Assembly (NCBI GenBank): GCA_019638185.1
Contig: JAHBUH010000004.1
Span: 124,001 to 188,000 of the forward strand
Direction of reading: 5' to 3'
Source: Leadbetterella sp.
GTDB lineage: Bacteria; Bacteroidota; Bacteroidia; Cytophagales; Spirosomataceae
DNA: 64,000 nucleotides
Shown: positions 51,851 to 60,189 of the stretch, piece after piece
Position numbering within the stretch: the stretch's first letter is position 1
Layout: every line of letters starts with the position of its first letter
Notes under the pieces: generated by a model
Database searches by the model: none
What the model saw: only the letters and a program-made list of their open reading frames with translations
What the model was told of the DNA's origin: nothing
Program-made: the position numbers and the translations under genes

Positions 51851-53035
51851 TCACTTCAGATACCAGTCTTTATAGCGCTTCAGGGCCTCCAGGAAATAAT
51901 AATCGGCATAAACCAGGGGCACATCGATCTCGGAGTTCAGCGGCAGCGCGCCTACGCTGTGTTTCAGCAGGAAGCCGCCGTTTTCCCCGTACGGAGCGCG
52001 ATAGGCATCCGAGGCCAGTGAGCGGATCATCTGCGTAGCGTCTTTTACGTATCTCTCCTTTTCTGCCCCGGAAGTATACTGCCCCAGTTCCAGCAGAGCC
52101 GAGGCCATGATGGCTCCGGCAGAGGCATCACGCTTAGCCTTGGGCTGCAGGGGTGCGTCAAAGTCCCAATATGGAATTTTATCTTCCGGCAGGTTAGGAT
52201 GATCCAGGATAAAGCCGGCTATGCCCTGTGCCTGCTTCAGGTAGGCGGGATCCCGGGTCATGCCGTAGAGCATGGTATAACCGTAAAGAGCCCAGGCCTG
52301 CCCGCGGGCCCAGGCCGAGGTATTGGCAGCCCCCTGCCAGGTGGCCTTACGTCGGGGTTTGCCGGTGCTCATGTCATAATCTATCACGTGATAGGAGCTG
52401 TAATCCGGCCGGAAGTGATTTTCTATGGCGGTATTGGCATGGGTCACGGCAATCTCCCTGAATTTCGAATCACCCCCGTTTTTAGTGGCCCAGATCATCA
52501 TTTCCAGGTTCATCAGGTTATCAATGATCACAGGGCAGTCAAAATAGTCGTTTTTATTCCACGACTGGATAGACCGGATCTCCGGGCGGTAACGGGTGGA
52601 AAGGGCCTGAGCGCCGTTTAAAATGATGGCCTTATAGGCTTCCTTACCGGTGATGCGGTAGGCATTCCCGAAGCTGCAGTAGATCATAAAGCCCAGGTCG
52701 TGATTCCCGGTAAAATGCTGGTTAGGTTCTATGACGCCCAGCGCCCGCTCGGCTTCCTTACGGATAGCTTCGCTGCGGGTTTGTTCGTAAATATACCAGA
52801 GCGAGCCGGGATAAAAGCCTGAGCACCACCAGGTGATATTACGGGAATCAAATTTCCCGGTCTTCTGATCGTACGACTGGGGCATTTTAGCCGGATCCGG
52901 GTTTTGGGTCATCATGTAGCGGTATTGCTTTTCGGCGAAAGCAAAGTTTTCATCGATCAGCTTTTTCATGTCCGCCTGCCCGTATAAAGCAGAGGAACAT
53001 ACCAGCAAAAAAAACAGGAGTCTCATTTTTCTCAT
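51851..53035 (-). CDS. GH88-family unsaturated glucuronyl hydrolase
   Basis: A 394-residue exported enzyme (signal peptide LLFFLLVCSSALYG) with the (alpha/alpha)6 barrel motifs of GH88: WCSGFYPGSLWYIYEQTR, NHDLGFMIYCSFGNA, the catalytic Asp in NLMNLEMM region (IIDNLMNLEM), ANTSAWARGQAWALYGY and AKRDASAGAIMASALLELG (second Asp). It removes the unsaturated uronic acid left by polysaccharide lyases. Follows cysM on the same strand with the leader element between; convergent with the lipoprotein gene. Confidence 0.9.
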   Translation of the reverse strand: MRKMRLLFFLLVCSSALYGQADMKKLIDENFAFAEKQYRYMMTQNPDPAKMPQSYDQKTGKFDSRNITWWCSGFYPGSLWYIYEQTRSEAIRKEAERALGVIEPNQHFTGNHDLGFMIYCSFGNAYRITGKEAYKAIILNGAQALSTRYRPEIRSIQSWNKNDYFDCPVIIDNLMNLEMMIWATKNGGDSKFREIAVTHANTAIENHFRPDYSSYHVIDYDMSTGKPRRKATWQGAANTSAWARGQAWALYGYTMLYGMTRDPAYLKQAQGIAGFILDHPNLPEDKIPYWDFDAPLQPKAKRDASAGAIMASALLELGQYTSGAEKERYVKDATQMIRSLASDAYRAPYGENGGFLLKHSVGALPLNSEIDVPLVYADYYFLEALKRYKDWYLK

Positions 53036-53073
53036 AGATATAAATTTTAGCTTTTAGCCGGACGGCGAACCGC
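53036..53073 (-). repeat. Stem-loop leader element, copy 2
   Basis: Read on the minus strand it begins GCGGTTCGCCGTCCGGCTAA (53073-53054), 21 of 22 bases like copy 1 (28499). The single change (C to T) keeps a G-T pair in the GCGG-TTCG-CCGT hairpin. GCTAAAA is duplicated in tandem here, and the element ends directly before the GH88 ATG, as in copy 1. Confidence 0.72.
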
Positions 53074-53077
53074 TGTT

Positions 53078-53947
53078 TCACCCGAACAGCCCGCTGCTCA
53101 GGTAACGGTCGCCACGGTCACAGCATATAAACACAATAACACCCGAGTCCAGCTTTTCAGCCAGTTTCAGCGCTACGTGCGCCTGTCCGCCTGAACTGAC
53201 CCCGGCAAATATCCCTTCTTCCTTAGCCAGCTTTACGGCCATGGCTTGGGCTTCTTCTTCAGAAACATCAAAAATGGTGTCTACCCGGGAAGGATCAAAG
53301 ATTTTAGGCAGGTATTCCTCCGGCCAGCGGCGGATACCCGGGATGGAGGCACCTTCCGAGGGCTGGCAGCCCACGATCTGCACACCGGCGTTCTGCTCTT
53401 TCAGGAACATGGAAGTGCCCATAATGGTGCCGGTAGTGCCCATAGAGGCCACAAAATGCGTGATCTCACCACCCGTATCCTTCCAGATTTCCGGGCCGGT
53501 GGTCTTGTAATGGGCCAGGTAATTATCCGGGTTAGCAAACTGGTTAAACTGGTAGTGATCCTCCCGCCGGCCTTTCTCATCAGCATAGTCGCGGCAAGCT
53601 TCTATGGTATCCAGCAGGGTCACTTTAGCGCCGAAGGCCTCCATGGTCAGCACCCGCTCGCGGGTGGAATTAGCCGGCATAACCAGCTCTATGGGGTATT
53701 TATACAGCGATGCCAGCATAGCCAGCGCTATGCCTGTATTGCCGCTGGTAGCCTCTATCAGGTTTATCCCCGGCCGGATCTCGCCCCGCGCCATGGCACT
53801 TTGGATCATATTCAGGGCCGGCCGGTCTTTCACACTTCCGCCCGGGTTATTCCCTTCCAGCTTTCCGTAGATTTTTACGCGGGGATTAGGATTCAGGTTC
53901 CCGATCTCCGCCAGCGGCGTATGGCCGATCAATTCTGTTAAGCGCAT
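53078..53947 (-). CDS. cysM: Cysteine synthase B / O-acetylserine sulfhydrylase
   Basis: A 289-residue PLP enzyme making cysteine from O-acetylserine (and in CysM, thiosulfate). PLP lysine in GGSVKDRPALNMI (Lys near residue 40), ATSGNTGIALAM (phosphate loop), FVASMGTTGTIMGTS and FAGVSSGGQAHVAL. The length, under 300 residues, fits CysM rather than CysK. A perfect -7 element at 53967-53974 gives a leader near 15 nt. GH88 lies 42 bp downstream. Confidence 0.92.
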   Translation of the reverse strand: MRLTELIGHTPLAEIGNLNPNPRVKIYGKLEGNNPGGSVKDRPALNMIQSAMARGEIRPGINLIEATSGNTGIALAMLASLYKYPIELVMPANSTRERVLTMEAFGAKVTLLDTIEACRDYADEKGRREDHYQFNQFANPDNYLAHYKTTGPEIWKDTGGEITHFVASMGTTGTIMGTSMFLKEQNAGVQIVGCQPSEGASIPGIRRWPEEYLPKIFDPSRVDTIFDVSEEEAQAMAVKLAKEEGIFAGVSSGGQAHVALKLAEKLDSGVIVFICCDRGDRYLSSGLFG

Positions 53948-53966
53948 GTTTAAATAACGTAAGCAA

Positions 53967-53974
53967 CAAAACTA
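53967..53974 (-). promoter_or_regulatory. -7 promoter element for cysM
   Basis: Reads TAGTTTTG on the minus strand, exact match; predicted transcript start about 53962. Confidence 0.57.
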
Positions 53975-54074
53975 AGGTATTCTCTAAAAATAATCCTGTT
54001 TATTTAACTTTTTTTGAGGGGGCGATGCAACATCCCCCCGGGAAAGCTGTCTTTACATTGAAACCTGAATAAGA

Positions 54075-54626
54075 TTGCAATTCTTTACAACCCGGGACGA
54101 GACCGCTAAGCTGGTAGAGTTATGCCGTAATGGCAATTCTAAAGCTCAGTACGAGCTGTACAGGCTTTATTCCAAAGCCATGTACAATACCTCCCTGCGG
54201 ATTGTAGGAAACCGGGAAGAGGCAGAAGATGTACTCCAGGAAGCTTTTTTAGACGGTTTCATGCGCATCAACTTTTACCGCGGAGAGTCTACGTTCGGGG
54301 CCTGGCTGAAGGCCATTGTGGTGAATAAGAGCATTGCCCGGCTACGTACCCGGCGGCTGCAGTTTGAAGACATCGGCACGGTGAGAGTGGATACCGAAAC
54401 AGATGAAGAGGACGATTTTGAAGAGGACGTTAATACAATACAGGTTTTGAAAATGCTAATGAACGAGTTATCTTCTGGATATCGCCTGGTATTGAGCCTG
54501 TATCTTTTTGAGGGCTATGACCACAGGGAGATCAGTGAAATACTGGGCATATCGGAGGTGACCTCACGCTCGCAATTTATACGGGCCAAGCAAAAACTTC
54601 TGGAACTATACAAGGCAAGAAGATGA
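54075..54626 (+). CDS. ECF-type RNA polymerase sigma factor
   Basis: A 183-residue sigma-70 family factor of the ECF class. Region 2 about 20-85 (YELYRLYSKAMYNTSLRIVG, AEDVLQEAFLDGFMRINFYR) and region 4 about 125-175 with the helix-turn-helix (EGYDHREISEILGISEVTSR). An acidic linker (TETDEEDDFEED) joins them. The likely start is TTG at 54075; no in-frame ATG lies close. Its stop overlaps the anti-sigma-like gene by 4 bp. Its target promoters are unknown. Confidence 0.9.
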   Translation: MQFFTTRDETAKLVELCRNGNSKAQYELYRLYSKAMYNTSLRIVGNREEAEDVLQEAFLDGFMRINFYRGESTFGAWLKAIVVNKSIARLRTRRLQFEDIGTVRVDTETDEEDDFEEDVNTIQVLKMLMNELSSGYRLVLSLYLFEGYDHREISEILGISEVTSRSQFIRAKQKLLELYKARR

Positions 54627-55108
54627 AACTGGAAGAGTATATCAGACAAAATAAAGCTGCGTTCGAGGAGGAAGCCCCCCTGGAAGCCTGGACGAAGATC
54701 CGGCAGCAGCTACCCCGCCGGAAGACCCCCTGGGCTACTTATATCCGGTACGCCGCCGCCCTGCTGGTATTCCTGGGTGCAGGTTACCTGATAGGGCTGA
54801 AAAGCGGGAATCCGGAACTGGCAGAACTGGAAACCTACGATGCCGCCCTGGTGACCTACGCCCATAAGGTGGATCAGAAAAAAGCCCGCCTGGAAACGCT
54901 GGTCAGCAATCAGCCCGAGCTGGAAGAAACCTTTAGCAAAGACCTTTCCGACCTCCAGAAAGATTTTGAATACCTGAAGGCGCAGCTGCCCAATAACCCG
55001 AACCGGGAGGCCATTATTAACGCCATGATCAGCAATCTGGAAGGGCAGATAGAACTGCTTAACCAGCAGACACGGATCGCTGAAAAACGTGTGAAAAATT
55101 ACTTATAA
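54623..55108 (+). CDS. Single-pass membrane protein, probable anti-sigma partner
   Basis: A 161-residue protein: about 45 cytoplasmic residues (LEEYIRQNKAAFEEEAP, WTKIRQQLPRR), a transmembrane helix (about 48-66) and a periplasmic coiled coil (QKKARLETLVSN to LEGQIELLNQQT). The order of sigma gene then small single-pass protein with 4-bp overlap is typical of anti-sigma factors in Bacteroidota, but no zinc-binding anti-sigma motif is present. Role inferred from context. Confidence 0.7.
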   Translation: MKLEEYIRQNKAAFEEEAPLEAWTKIRQQLPRRKTPWATYIRYAAALLVFLGAGYLIGLKSGNPELAELETYDAALVTYAHKVDQKKARLETLVSNQPELEETFSKDLSDLQKDFEYLKAQLPNNPNREAIINAMISNLEGQIELLNQQTRIAEKRVKNYL

Positions 55109-55110
55109 CT

Positions 55111-56124
55111 ATGAAAAAAGTAATTTGTTTGCTTCTGTTATTTACTGCAAAACAGGCCCTGGCCATTCCCGAGGGCTGGGTGGAAAAAGTAAAGCAATTT
55201 AACCTGAACTTTGATGCCAAAAACATTGTACAGGTGAATGTTACCAATAAGTTCGGGAATGTGAAGGTGGTGCACTGGGATAAAAAAACCATCCGGGTGG
55301 ATGTGACCCTAAAGGCCAATGCCGTCAATAATACGCTGATAGACCGGTACCTGAATAATATTGATATCAAAAACACGGTCAAGAATAATGTGGTGATCCT
55401 GCATACCTGGATGGGCAGTTCGGCCCTGATCCAGGCACGTGACAGCAAAACCAGCTATTGTACCGTAGACTACCTGATCTATATGCCCGCTAATATTAAC
55501 CTGCGGGTGAATAACAGCTTCGGAGACGTAGAGCTACCTGATTTTTACGCCGCGCTGGACATAAGCATGGAGCACGGTAACCTTAAAGCCCCGGTGATCA
55601 ATAACACTCACAGTAACGTGAACATGCGCTTCAGTACGGCTCAGATCCGGGAGCTGGTGGGCGCCACCCTGAATTCCGTTAACTCCAATGTGCGGATCAA
55701 TACCGTTAAAAACGCCGACCTTACCTGTGAAAAGGGCGTACTGGTGGCCGATAACATGGAAAACATCAAAGGATTTCTGCGGTATTCAAAATCGGTTTTA
55801 AATAACCTGGGCGAGGTGATCGAACTGAACATATCTTTTGCAAATGAACTGAAGCTGGGGAACCTGAATGAAGACCTGAAGAAGCTGATGATCAATACCA
55901 ACTACTCCGATATCCAGATTCCTTCCGTAGATGGCATCCTGAATGTACAGACCACTAACGGCCAGTTTTTCCTGAGTCAGGGCATAGATGCCAAAGTTAA
56001 AAAAGACATCAGCAAGAGCAGCCCGAAGACCAATTATTTTGATGCGGTGATCGGGGAAGAAGATACCCCGAAACGGGTGATCATTATCAAGGCGAATAAC
56101 GGGGATGTGAAGATCAGAAAGTGA
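55111..56124 (+). CDS. Secreted adhesin-like protein of DUF4097 type
   Basis: A 337-residue exported protein (signal peptide KKVICLLLLFTAKQALA) made of beta-helix-like turns: VTNKFGNVKVVHWDKKT, NNSFGDVELPDFY, NVNMRFSTAQIREL and VQTTNGQFFLSQG, the pattern of DUF4097/putative auto-transporter adhesin-head proteins. Two bases separate it from the anti-sigma-like gene. Several Bacteroidota ECF loci carry such a protein as the third gene, which suggests it is a sensor or target of the regulon. Function unknown. Confidence 0.75.
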   Translation: MKKVICLLLLFTAKQALAIPEGWVEKVKQFNLNFDAKNIVQVNVTNKFGNVKVVHWDKKTIRVDVTLKANAVNNTLIDRYLNNIDIKNTVKNNVVILHTWMGSSALIQARDSKTSYCTVDYLIYMPANINLRVNNSFGDVELPDFYAALDISMEHGNLKAPVINNTHSNVNMRFSTAQIRELVGATLNSVNSNVRINTVKNADLTCEKGVLVADNMENIKGFLRYSKSVLNNLGEVIELNISFANELKLGNLNEDLKKLMINTNYSDIQIPSVDGILNVQTTNGQFFLSQGIDAKVKKDISKSSPKTNYFDAVIGEEDTPKRVIIIKANNGDVKIRK

Positions 56125-56184
56125 GGGCGGATTTGAACTTATTCGGCTAATGCGCCCTTATATTAGAAACTTACAGAACTTTCT

Positions 56185-56559
56185 ATGCATTCCCAACCCA
56201 AAAAGACCCTTATCCTCGGAGCCAGCACAAACCCTACGCGTTATGCTAATATGGCCACGCACCGCTTACTGAGTCACGGCCATGAAGTAGTGCTTCTGGG
56301 CCGCCGCACCGGGGAAGTAGCCGGTCACCCCATCCTGAAAGATACCACTGAGATCAGCCGGGACATCCATACGGTCACGCTTTATCTTTCCGAAGAAAAC
56401 CAAAAGGCGTATGAAGATTTTATCCTGGAGCTGAAACCGCAACGCGTGATCTTTAATCCCGGCGCAGAAAACCCGGATTTTGAAGAAAAGCTGAAAGCGG
56501 CCGGTATAGAACCCCTGGAGGCCTGCACCCTGGTGATGCTGGCTACGGGGCTGTTTTAG
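56185..56559 (+). CDS. CoA-binding domain protein
   Basis: A 124-residue Rossmann-type protein of the CoA-binding/YccU family: TLILGASTNPTRYANMATHR (about 8-27), VVLLGRRTGEVAGHPI and VIFNPGAENPDFEE. These bind CoA or nucleotide; no catalytic role is defined. An imperfect 5-bp stem (GGGCG/CGCCC, 56125-56154) lies in the gap behind the DUF4097-like gene. Hairpin 56558-56576 follows the stop. Confidence 0.85.
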   Translation: MHSQPKKTLILGASTNPTRYANMATHRLLSHGHEVVLLGRRTGEVAGHPILKDTTEISRDIHTVTLYLSEENQKAYEDFILELKPQRVIFNPGAENPDFEEKLKAAGIEPLEACTLVMLATGLF

Positions 56560-56576
56560 AGCGGGGCCCGGGCTCT
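56558..56576 (+). terminator. GC-rich hairpin after the CoA-binding gene
   Basis: AGAGC (56558-56562) and GCTCT (56572-56576) with GGGGCCCGG between; overlaps the stop codon, short T-tract. Weak support. Confidence 0.35.
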
Positions 56577-56627
56577 TCTGATGGGACTATCCTACCGGAT
56601 TTCCACCGGCCGGATGCTTATGATGCC

Positions 56628-57308
56628 TTACTGCCGGGTCCAGATCTCCTTTATGGGATCGCCCTTTGAGCTTTTACCGGAGTGAATCCACTCGTTTCCG
56701 CTGACAGATGCATCAAACTGCAGTTCAGCACCTACGCGGGAGTTATCGCGGGAGAAAAATTCAATGGTCTCCGTATATTTCCCGTCTTTCAGTGTGTATC
56801 TTCCGCCGCCGGTTCCTGAAAACTCGCCGCTCTGGGTGTTAATGGCCAGCCATTGAAAATGGCCGTCTGCCATCATCTTGTAGGTTCTCCTGGCACCCGG
56901 CGTGATTTTTCCCATTTCCCCCTGGGCATTGGCGCGCCCGGTGATCACCCAGAGTCCGGTAAGGGCGTTTTGGGCCCGTGCATCCACCCGGTCAAAACTC
57001 ACCCCGTTAAACTCCAGGCCCTTCTTTTTGGCTTTGAAAATATAAGACTGCGGGGTTCCTACCATGGAGGGATCGGCTGAATTAAACTCCACGTGGATGT
57101 GCACGCTTCCGCCTTTCTGCACCTCATATTTTCCGCCCCAGGTTTTAAGAAACGTATCCGGCTTATATTCGGTGACCGAAATGTAATTTCCCGTAGCCAG
57201 GATCAGGGTGGTTTTATCCGCACCGCTGTTTTTCCAGCCGCCGGCCAGCGTCTGGCCTGCAGAGGAAATTGCCATCAGGCAAAAAAGAGATAAGATCAGA
57301 GACTTCAT
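56628..57308 (-). CDS. Secreted protein of unknown function
   Basis: About 226 residues from the ATG at 57308, where a clear signal peptide begins (MKSLILSLFCLMAISSAG). Longer frames starting at 57509 would run over the hisB promoter and start, so they are rejected. The mature protein is strand-rich with a repeated plan (LAGGWKNSGADKTTL and LTGLWVITGRANAQGE), suggesting a two-domain lipocalin-like barrel (DUF4488-like), but this is tentative. A near-match -7 element (57346-57353) overlaps the hisB promoter region. Confidence 0.68.
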   Translation of the reverse strand: MKSLILSLFCLMAISSAGQTLAGGWKNSGADKTTLILATGNYISVTEYKPDTFLKTWGGKYEVQKGGSVHIHVEFNSADPSMVGTPQSYIFKAKKKGLEFNGVSFDRVDARAQNALTGLWVITGRANAQGEMGKITPGARRTYKMMADGHFQWLAINTQSGEFSGTGGGRYTLKDGKYTETIEFFSRDNSRVGAELQFDASVSGNEWIHSGKSSKGDPIKEIWTRQ

Positions 57309-57329
57309 GTTATTACAGGTTTTGAGCAT

Positions 57330-57337
57330 TAAATTTG
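57330..57337 (+). promoter_or_regulatory. -7 promoter element for hisB
   Basis: TAAATTTG, exact match; predicted transcript start about 57342, 13 nt before the ATG at 57355. Confidence 0.57.
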
Positions 57338-57354
57338 CGTCAAAAAAAAGATAA

Positions 57355-58479
57355 ATGCCGAAAGTACTTTTTATAGACCGCGACGGAACCATCATTGCCG
57401 AACCGCCCGTGGATTTCCAGGTAGATTCCCTCGAAAAGCTGGAATTCCTCCCGAAAGCCATTTCAAATTTAAGAAAAATATCGGAAGAAAAAGAATTTGA
57501 GCTGGCCATGGTGACTAACCAGGACGGACTGGGGACCGATTCTTTCCCCGAAAATACCTTCTGGCCGGCCCACCAGAAAATGATGCGTACGCTGGAAAAT
57601 GAGAATGTACATTTCGATGAGGTATTTATTGACCGCAGTTTTGAGCATGAAAATGCCCCTACCCGGAAGCCCCGTACGGGACTGCTGGGTAAATATACCG
57701 GGAATGAGGCCTATGACCTGGCCGGATCTTTTGTGCTGGGCGACCGCCTGACCGACATGCAGCTGGCCGTGAACCTGGGTGCCCGGGGGATTTTCATTGG
57801 GAAAGAACTGCCGGAAAGCGCTACCGATGAGCAAAAAAAAGCCACTGCCCTGGTTACCGATGACTGGGACAGGATCTATGAATTTCTGAAGATGCCGGAG
57901 CGCATTGCGGAAGTGCAGCGTACCACTAAAGAGACCGACATTTACATCCGGCTGAACCTGGACGGCCAGGGGAAAAGTGATATCGTCACCGGCCTGGGAT
58001 TCTTTGACCACATGCTGGATCAGCTGGCCCGCCATTCAGGCGCGGATCTGACCATCCGGGTGAAAGGGGACCTGCACATTGATGAGCACCATACCATTGA
58101 AGATACGGCCCTTGCCCTGGGTGAAGCCTACCTTAACGCTCTCGGCGATAAGAAGGGCATCAGCCGCTACGGGTACCTGCTGCCCATGGACGAGTGCCTG
58201 GCCCAGGTGGCCATTGATTTCTCCGGGCGTCCCTGGCTGGTATGGGATGCAGAATTCCGGCGCGAGAAGATCGGTGAAATGCCCACTGAAATGTTCATGC
58301 ATTTCTTCAAATCCTTCTCTGACACTTCCAAAAGCAACCTGAATATCAAGGTGGAAGGCGATAACGAGCACCACAAAATAGAATCTATTTTCAAAGCCTG
58401 GGCCAAAGCCATTAAAATGGCTGTGAAGCGCGATCTAAAGGAGATAGACCGCCTGCCCAGCACGAAGGGCGTACTTTAA
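57355..58479 (+). CDS. hisB: Bifunctional histidinol-phosphatase / imidazoleglycerol-phosphate dehydratase
   Basis: A 374-residue fused enzyme catalysing two steps of histidine synthesis. N-terminal HAD phosphatase about 1-165 ([12 protein letters not shown] with Asp8 and Asp10, [21 protein letters not shown]). C-terminal dehydratase about 185-374 with metal ligands in [30 protein letters not shown] and NEHHKIESI. The enteric-type fusion is also usual in Bacteroidota. No other his gene is in the window, so it has left the operon. Confidence 0.94.
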   Translation: MPKVLFIDRDGTIIAEPPVDFQVDSLEKLEFLPKAISNLRKISEEKEFELAMVTNQDGLGTDSFPENTFWPAHQKMMRTLENENVHFDEVFIDRSFEHENAPTRKPRTGLLGKYTGNEAYDLAGSFVLGDRLTDMQLAVNLGARGIFIGKELPESATDEQKKATALVTDDWDRIYEFLKMPERIAEVQRTTKETDIYIRLNLDGQGKSDIVTGLGFFDHMLDQLARHSGADLTIRVKGDLHIDEHHTIEDTALALGEAYLNALGDKKGISRYGYLLPMDECLAQVAIDFSGRPWLVWDAEFRREKIGEMPTEMFMHFFKSFSDTSKSNLNIKVEGDNEHHKIESIFKAWAKAIKMAVKRDLKEIDRLPSTKGVL

Positions 58480-58488
58480 TAGTCCGGG

Positions 58489-58528
58489 GGAGGTGAACGC
58501 TCAGAAGGTAAGCATCAGCTTCACCTCC
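58489..58528. terminator. Long-loop hairpin between convergent hisB and peptidase genes
   Basis: GGAGGTGAA (58489-58497) and TTCACCTCC (58520-58528), perfect 9-bp arms with a 22-nt loop; overlaps the peptidase 3' end. The T-run is poor. Confidence 0.4.
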
Positions 58529-59718
58529 TCCCCTTTCCGGTTTACGATCACCGGCACGGTCTGGCCTTTCTCTGAAGTATTCAGCACTTCCATGTAGCTG
58601 TAAACGTCTTTGATCTCACGGTCACCCACTTTCAGCAGGATATCACCGGCCTGGATACCGGCTTTTTCTGCGGGGCGGCCCTCTGAAACCCCATCTATCT
58701 TCAGCCCTTTGCCGGAATAGGAATAATCCGGCATCACGCCCATGGTCACTTTGAAAGAGCTCCGGGTAGCATTGGCATGCGGATTGGAAGTTTTCTTGAA
58801 ATCTATTTTGGGCAGTTCGTCCAGGTGGGAAACCAGCTGGATCACGTAGTTAGTAATGAGTTTCATGCCGTTATAGTTCAGCAGGTGAGCGTCATCACTG
58901 GGCTTATGATAATCTTCATGGCCTCCGGTGAAGAGAAACAGCACCGGGATATCCTTCAGGTAAAAAGAGGAATGATCACTGGGCCCCATGCCAGTAGAAT
59001 CCAGCGTGTATTTCAGCTCCATACACATCCCCAGCTCAGGCCCCCATTTTTCCAGTGCCGTGCTGGTGCCGATGCCACCGATGGTCAGGCCCTTGTCCTG
59101 GCGGTAGCGGCCTATCATGTCCATATTAATCATCACGTTAATGCTTTTCGGATCAATGCCCGAGTGCTCGGTCATGTATTTGGAGCCCAGCAGGCCCAGC
59201 TCTTCGCCGGAAAAGGCAGCAAAAAGGAAATTGTAGTTCTCTGTCTTTTTATTGGTAGCGTAATACCGGGCCAGCTCCAGCATACCGGCCACACCGGAAG
59301 CGTTATCGTCGGCCCCGTTATGGATCTCGCCTTTGGAGTCCGGCTTCAGGGAGCTTCCCTGGTCACCTTTACCCAGGTGGTCATAGTGAGCTCCGATGAT
59401 GATGGTGTAAGGCTGTCCGTTATCAATGTACCCCAGGATATTGTGGGCTTTTACCTCGCCGGCAGTGCCTTTTTTAGCCATAAATTCCTGGCGGAAATCT
59501 TGCTGGCCGGGATAGGGTTTAAGCCCGGCTTTTTTAAAGCTTTTGATGATATAGTCGCCCGCTTTTCTTTCACCGGCCGTACCGGTGCCCCTGCCTTCCA
59601 GCTTATCGGAGGAAAGGTATTCCACATGGGTTTTCAGCAGCTTTTCATCCACTGTCTGGGCTGTGGCACAGAAGCTCAACAGGAGAAACAGGGCGGTTAA
59701 TCGTATCATAATCCTCAA
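58501..59718 (-). CDS. M28-family metallopeptidase with C-terminal PDZ domain
   Basis: A 405-residue exported aminopeptidase-like enzyme. Signal peptide about 1-20 (Met4 at 59709 also possible). Zinc ligands: HYDHLGKGD (His, second Asp), NGADDNASG (bridging Asp), GEELGLLGS (catalytic Glu), INMDMIGR (Asp) and SDHSSFY (His). A PDZ domain follows at about 310-400 (GVSEGRPAEKAGIQAGDIL). Degrades peptides in the periplasm. A perfect -7 element at 59787-59794 would give a leader of about 65-75 nt. Confidence 0.9.
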   Translation of the reverse strand: MRIMIRLTALFLLLSFCATAQTVDEKLLKTHVEYLSSDKLEGRGTGTAGERKAGDYIIKSFKKAGLKPYPGQQDFRQEFMAKKGTAGEVKAHNILGYIDNGQPYTIIIGAHYDHLGKGDQGSSLKPDSKGEIHNGADDNASGVAGMLELARYYATNKKTENYNFLFAAFSGEELGLLGSKYMTEHSGIDPKSINVMINMDMIGRYRQDKGLTIGGIGTSTALEKWGPELGMCMELKYTLDSTGMGPSDHSSFYLKDIPVLFLFTGGHEDYHKPSDDAHLLNYNGMKLITNYVIQLVSHLDELPKIDFKKTSNPHANATRSSFKVTMGVMPDYSYSGKGLKIDGVSEGRPAEKAGIQAGDILLKVGDREIKDVYSYMEVLNTSEKGQTVPVIVNRKGEEVKLMLTF

Positions 59719-59786
59719 TATTTTCGTTAGTTTTTTAGTGTTTCTAGGTTTTCTTGGACAAATTGCGTCCGAAAGTTATTTACTTA

Positions 59787-59794
59787 CAAAGTTA
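59787..59794 (-). promoter_or_regulatory. -7 promoter element upstream of the M28 peptidase
   Basis: Reads TAACTTTG on the minus strand, exact match; it lies only 19 bp before the divergent ybaB start, so the two promoters must overlap. Confidence 0.48.
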
Positions 59795-59812
59795 ACTCAA
59801 AATAAGCGAAAT

Positions 59813-60157
59813 ATGTCTATGTTTGATATGATGAACATGATGGGCAAGGTAAAAGAAATGCAGTCTAAAATGCAGGAGGCCCAGGAGAAACTTGGTGAGA
59901 TCACGGCTGAAGGAGAAGCCGGCGGCGGCATGGTGAAGGCGCTGGTAAACGGAAAGAAAGAACTGCTGAGCATTGAGGTGGAACCCGAGCTGTTTAAGCC
60001 GGAAGATGCCCGGCTGACTCAGGACCTGATCGTGGCGGCCGTGAATAATGCCCTCCGGAAGGTGGAAGAATCCGCCAAGGAAGAAATGGCCAAAGTCACC
60101 GACGGCCTGATGCCGAAGATCCCGGGTTTCGACCTGGACGGCCTGTTTAAAAAGTAA
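59813..60157 (+). CDS. YbaB/EbfC nucleoid-associated protein
   Basis: A 114-residue DNA-binding protein from the ATG at 59813 (MSMFDMMNMMGKVKEMQSKM). The methionine-rich helical start, EAGGGMVKALVNGKKELLSI and LTQDLIVAAVNNALRKVEE are the family pattern. Binds DNA as a dimer and is often encoded near dnaX-recR; here that link is absent. An upstream in-frame extension to 59585 overlaps the peptidase gene and is not coding. No exact -7 element was found directly upstream. Confidence 0.9.
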   Translation: MSMFDMMNMMGKVKEMQSKMQEAQEKLGEITAEGEAGGGMVKALVNGKKELLSIEVEPELFKPEDARLTQDLIVAAVNNALRKVEESAKEEMAKVTDGLMPKIPGFDLDGLFKK

Positions 60158-60189
60158 TCCATTTCCCTAAACGGATACCCCTGACCGTC

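Noticed and set aside
57309-57509. N-terminal extension of the secreted protein to 57509
   Set aside because: It would run through the hisB promoter and first codons and destroy the clear signal peptide at 57308.
58777-59700. A 307-codon plus-strand frame opposite the M28 peptidase
   Set aside because: The minus-strand enzyme has all zinc-binding motifs; the plus frame shows no signal or domain.
59585-59812. N-terminal extension of the YbaB gene to 59585
   Set aside because: It overlaps the 5' part of the peptidase gene on the other strand; YbaB proteins are about 110 residues and MSMFDMM is the normal start.
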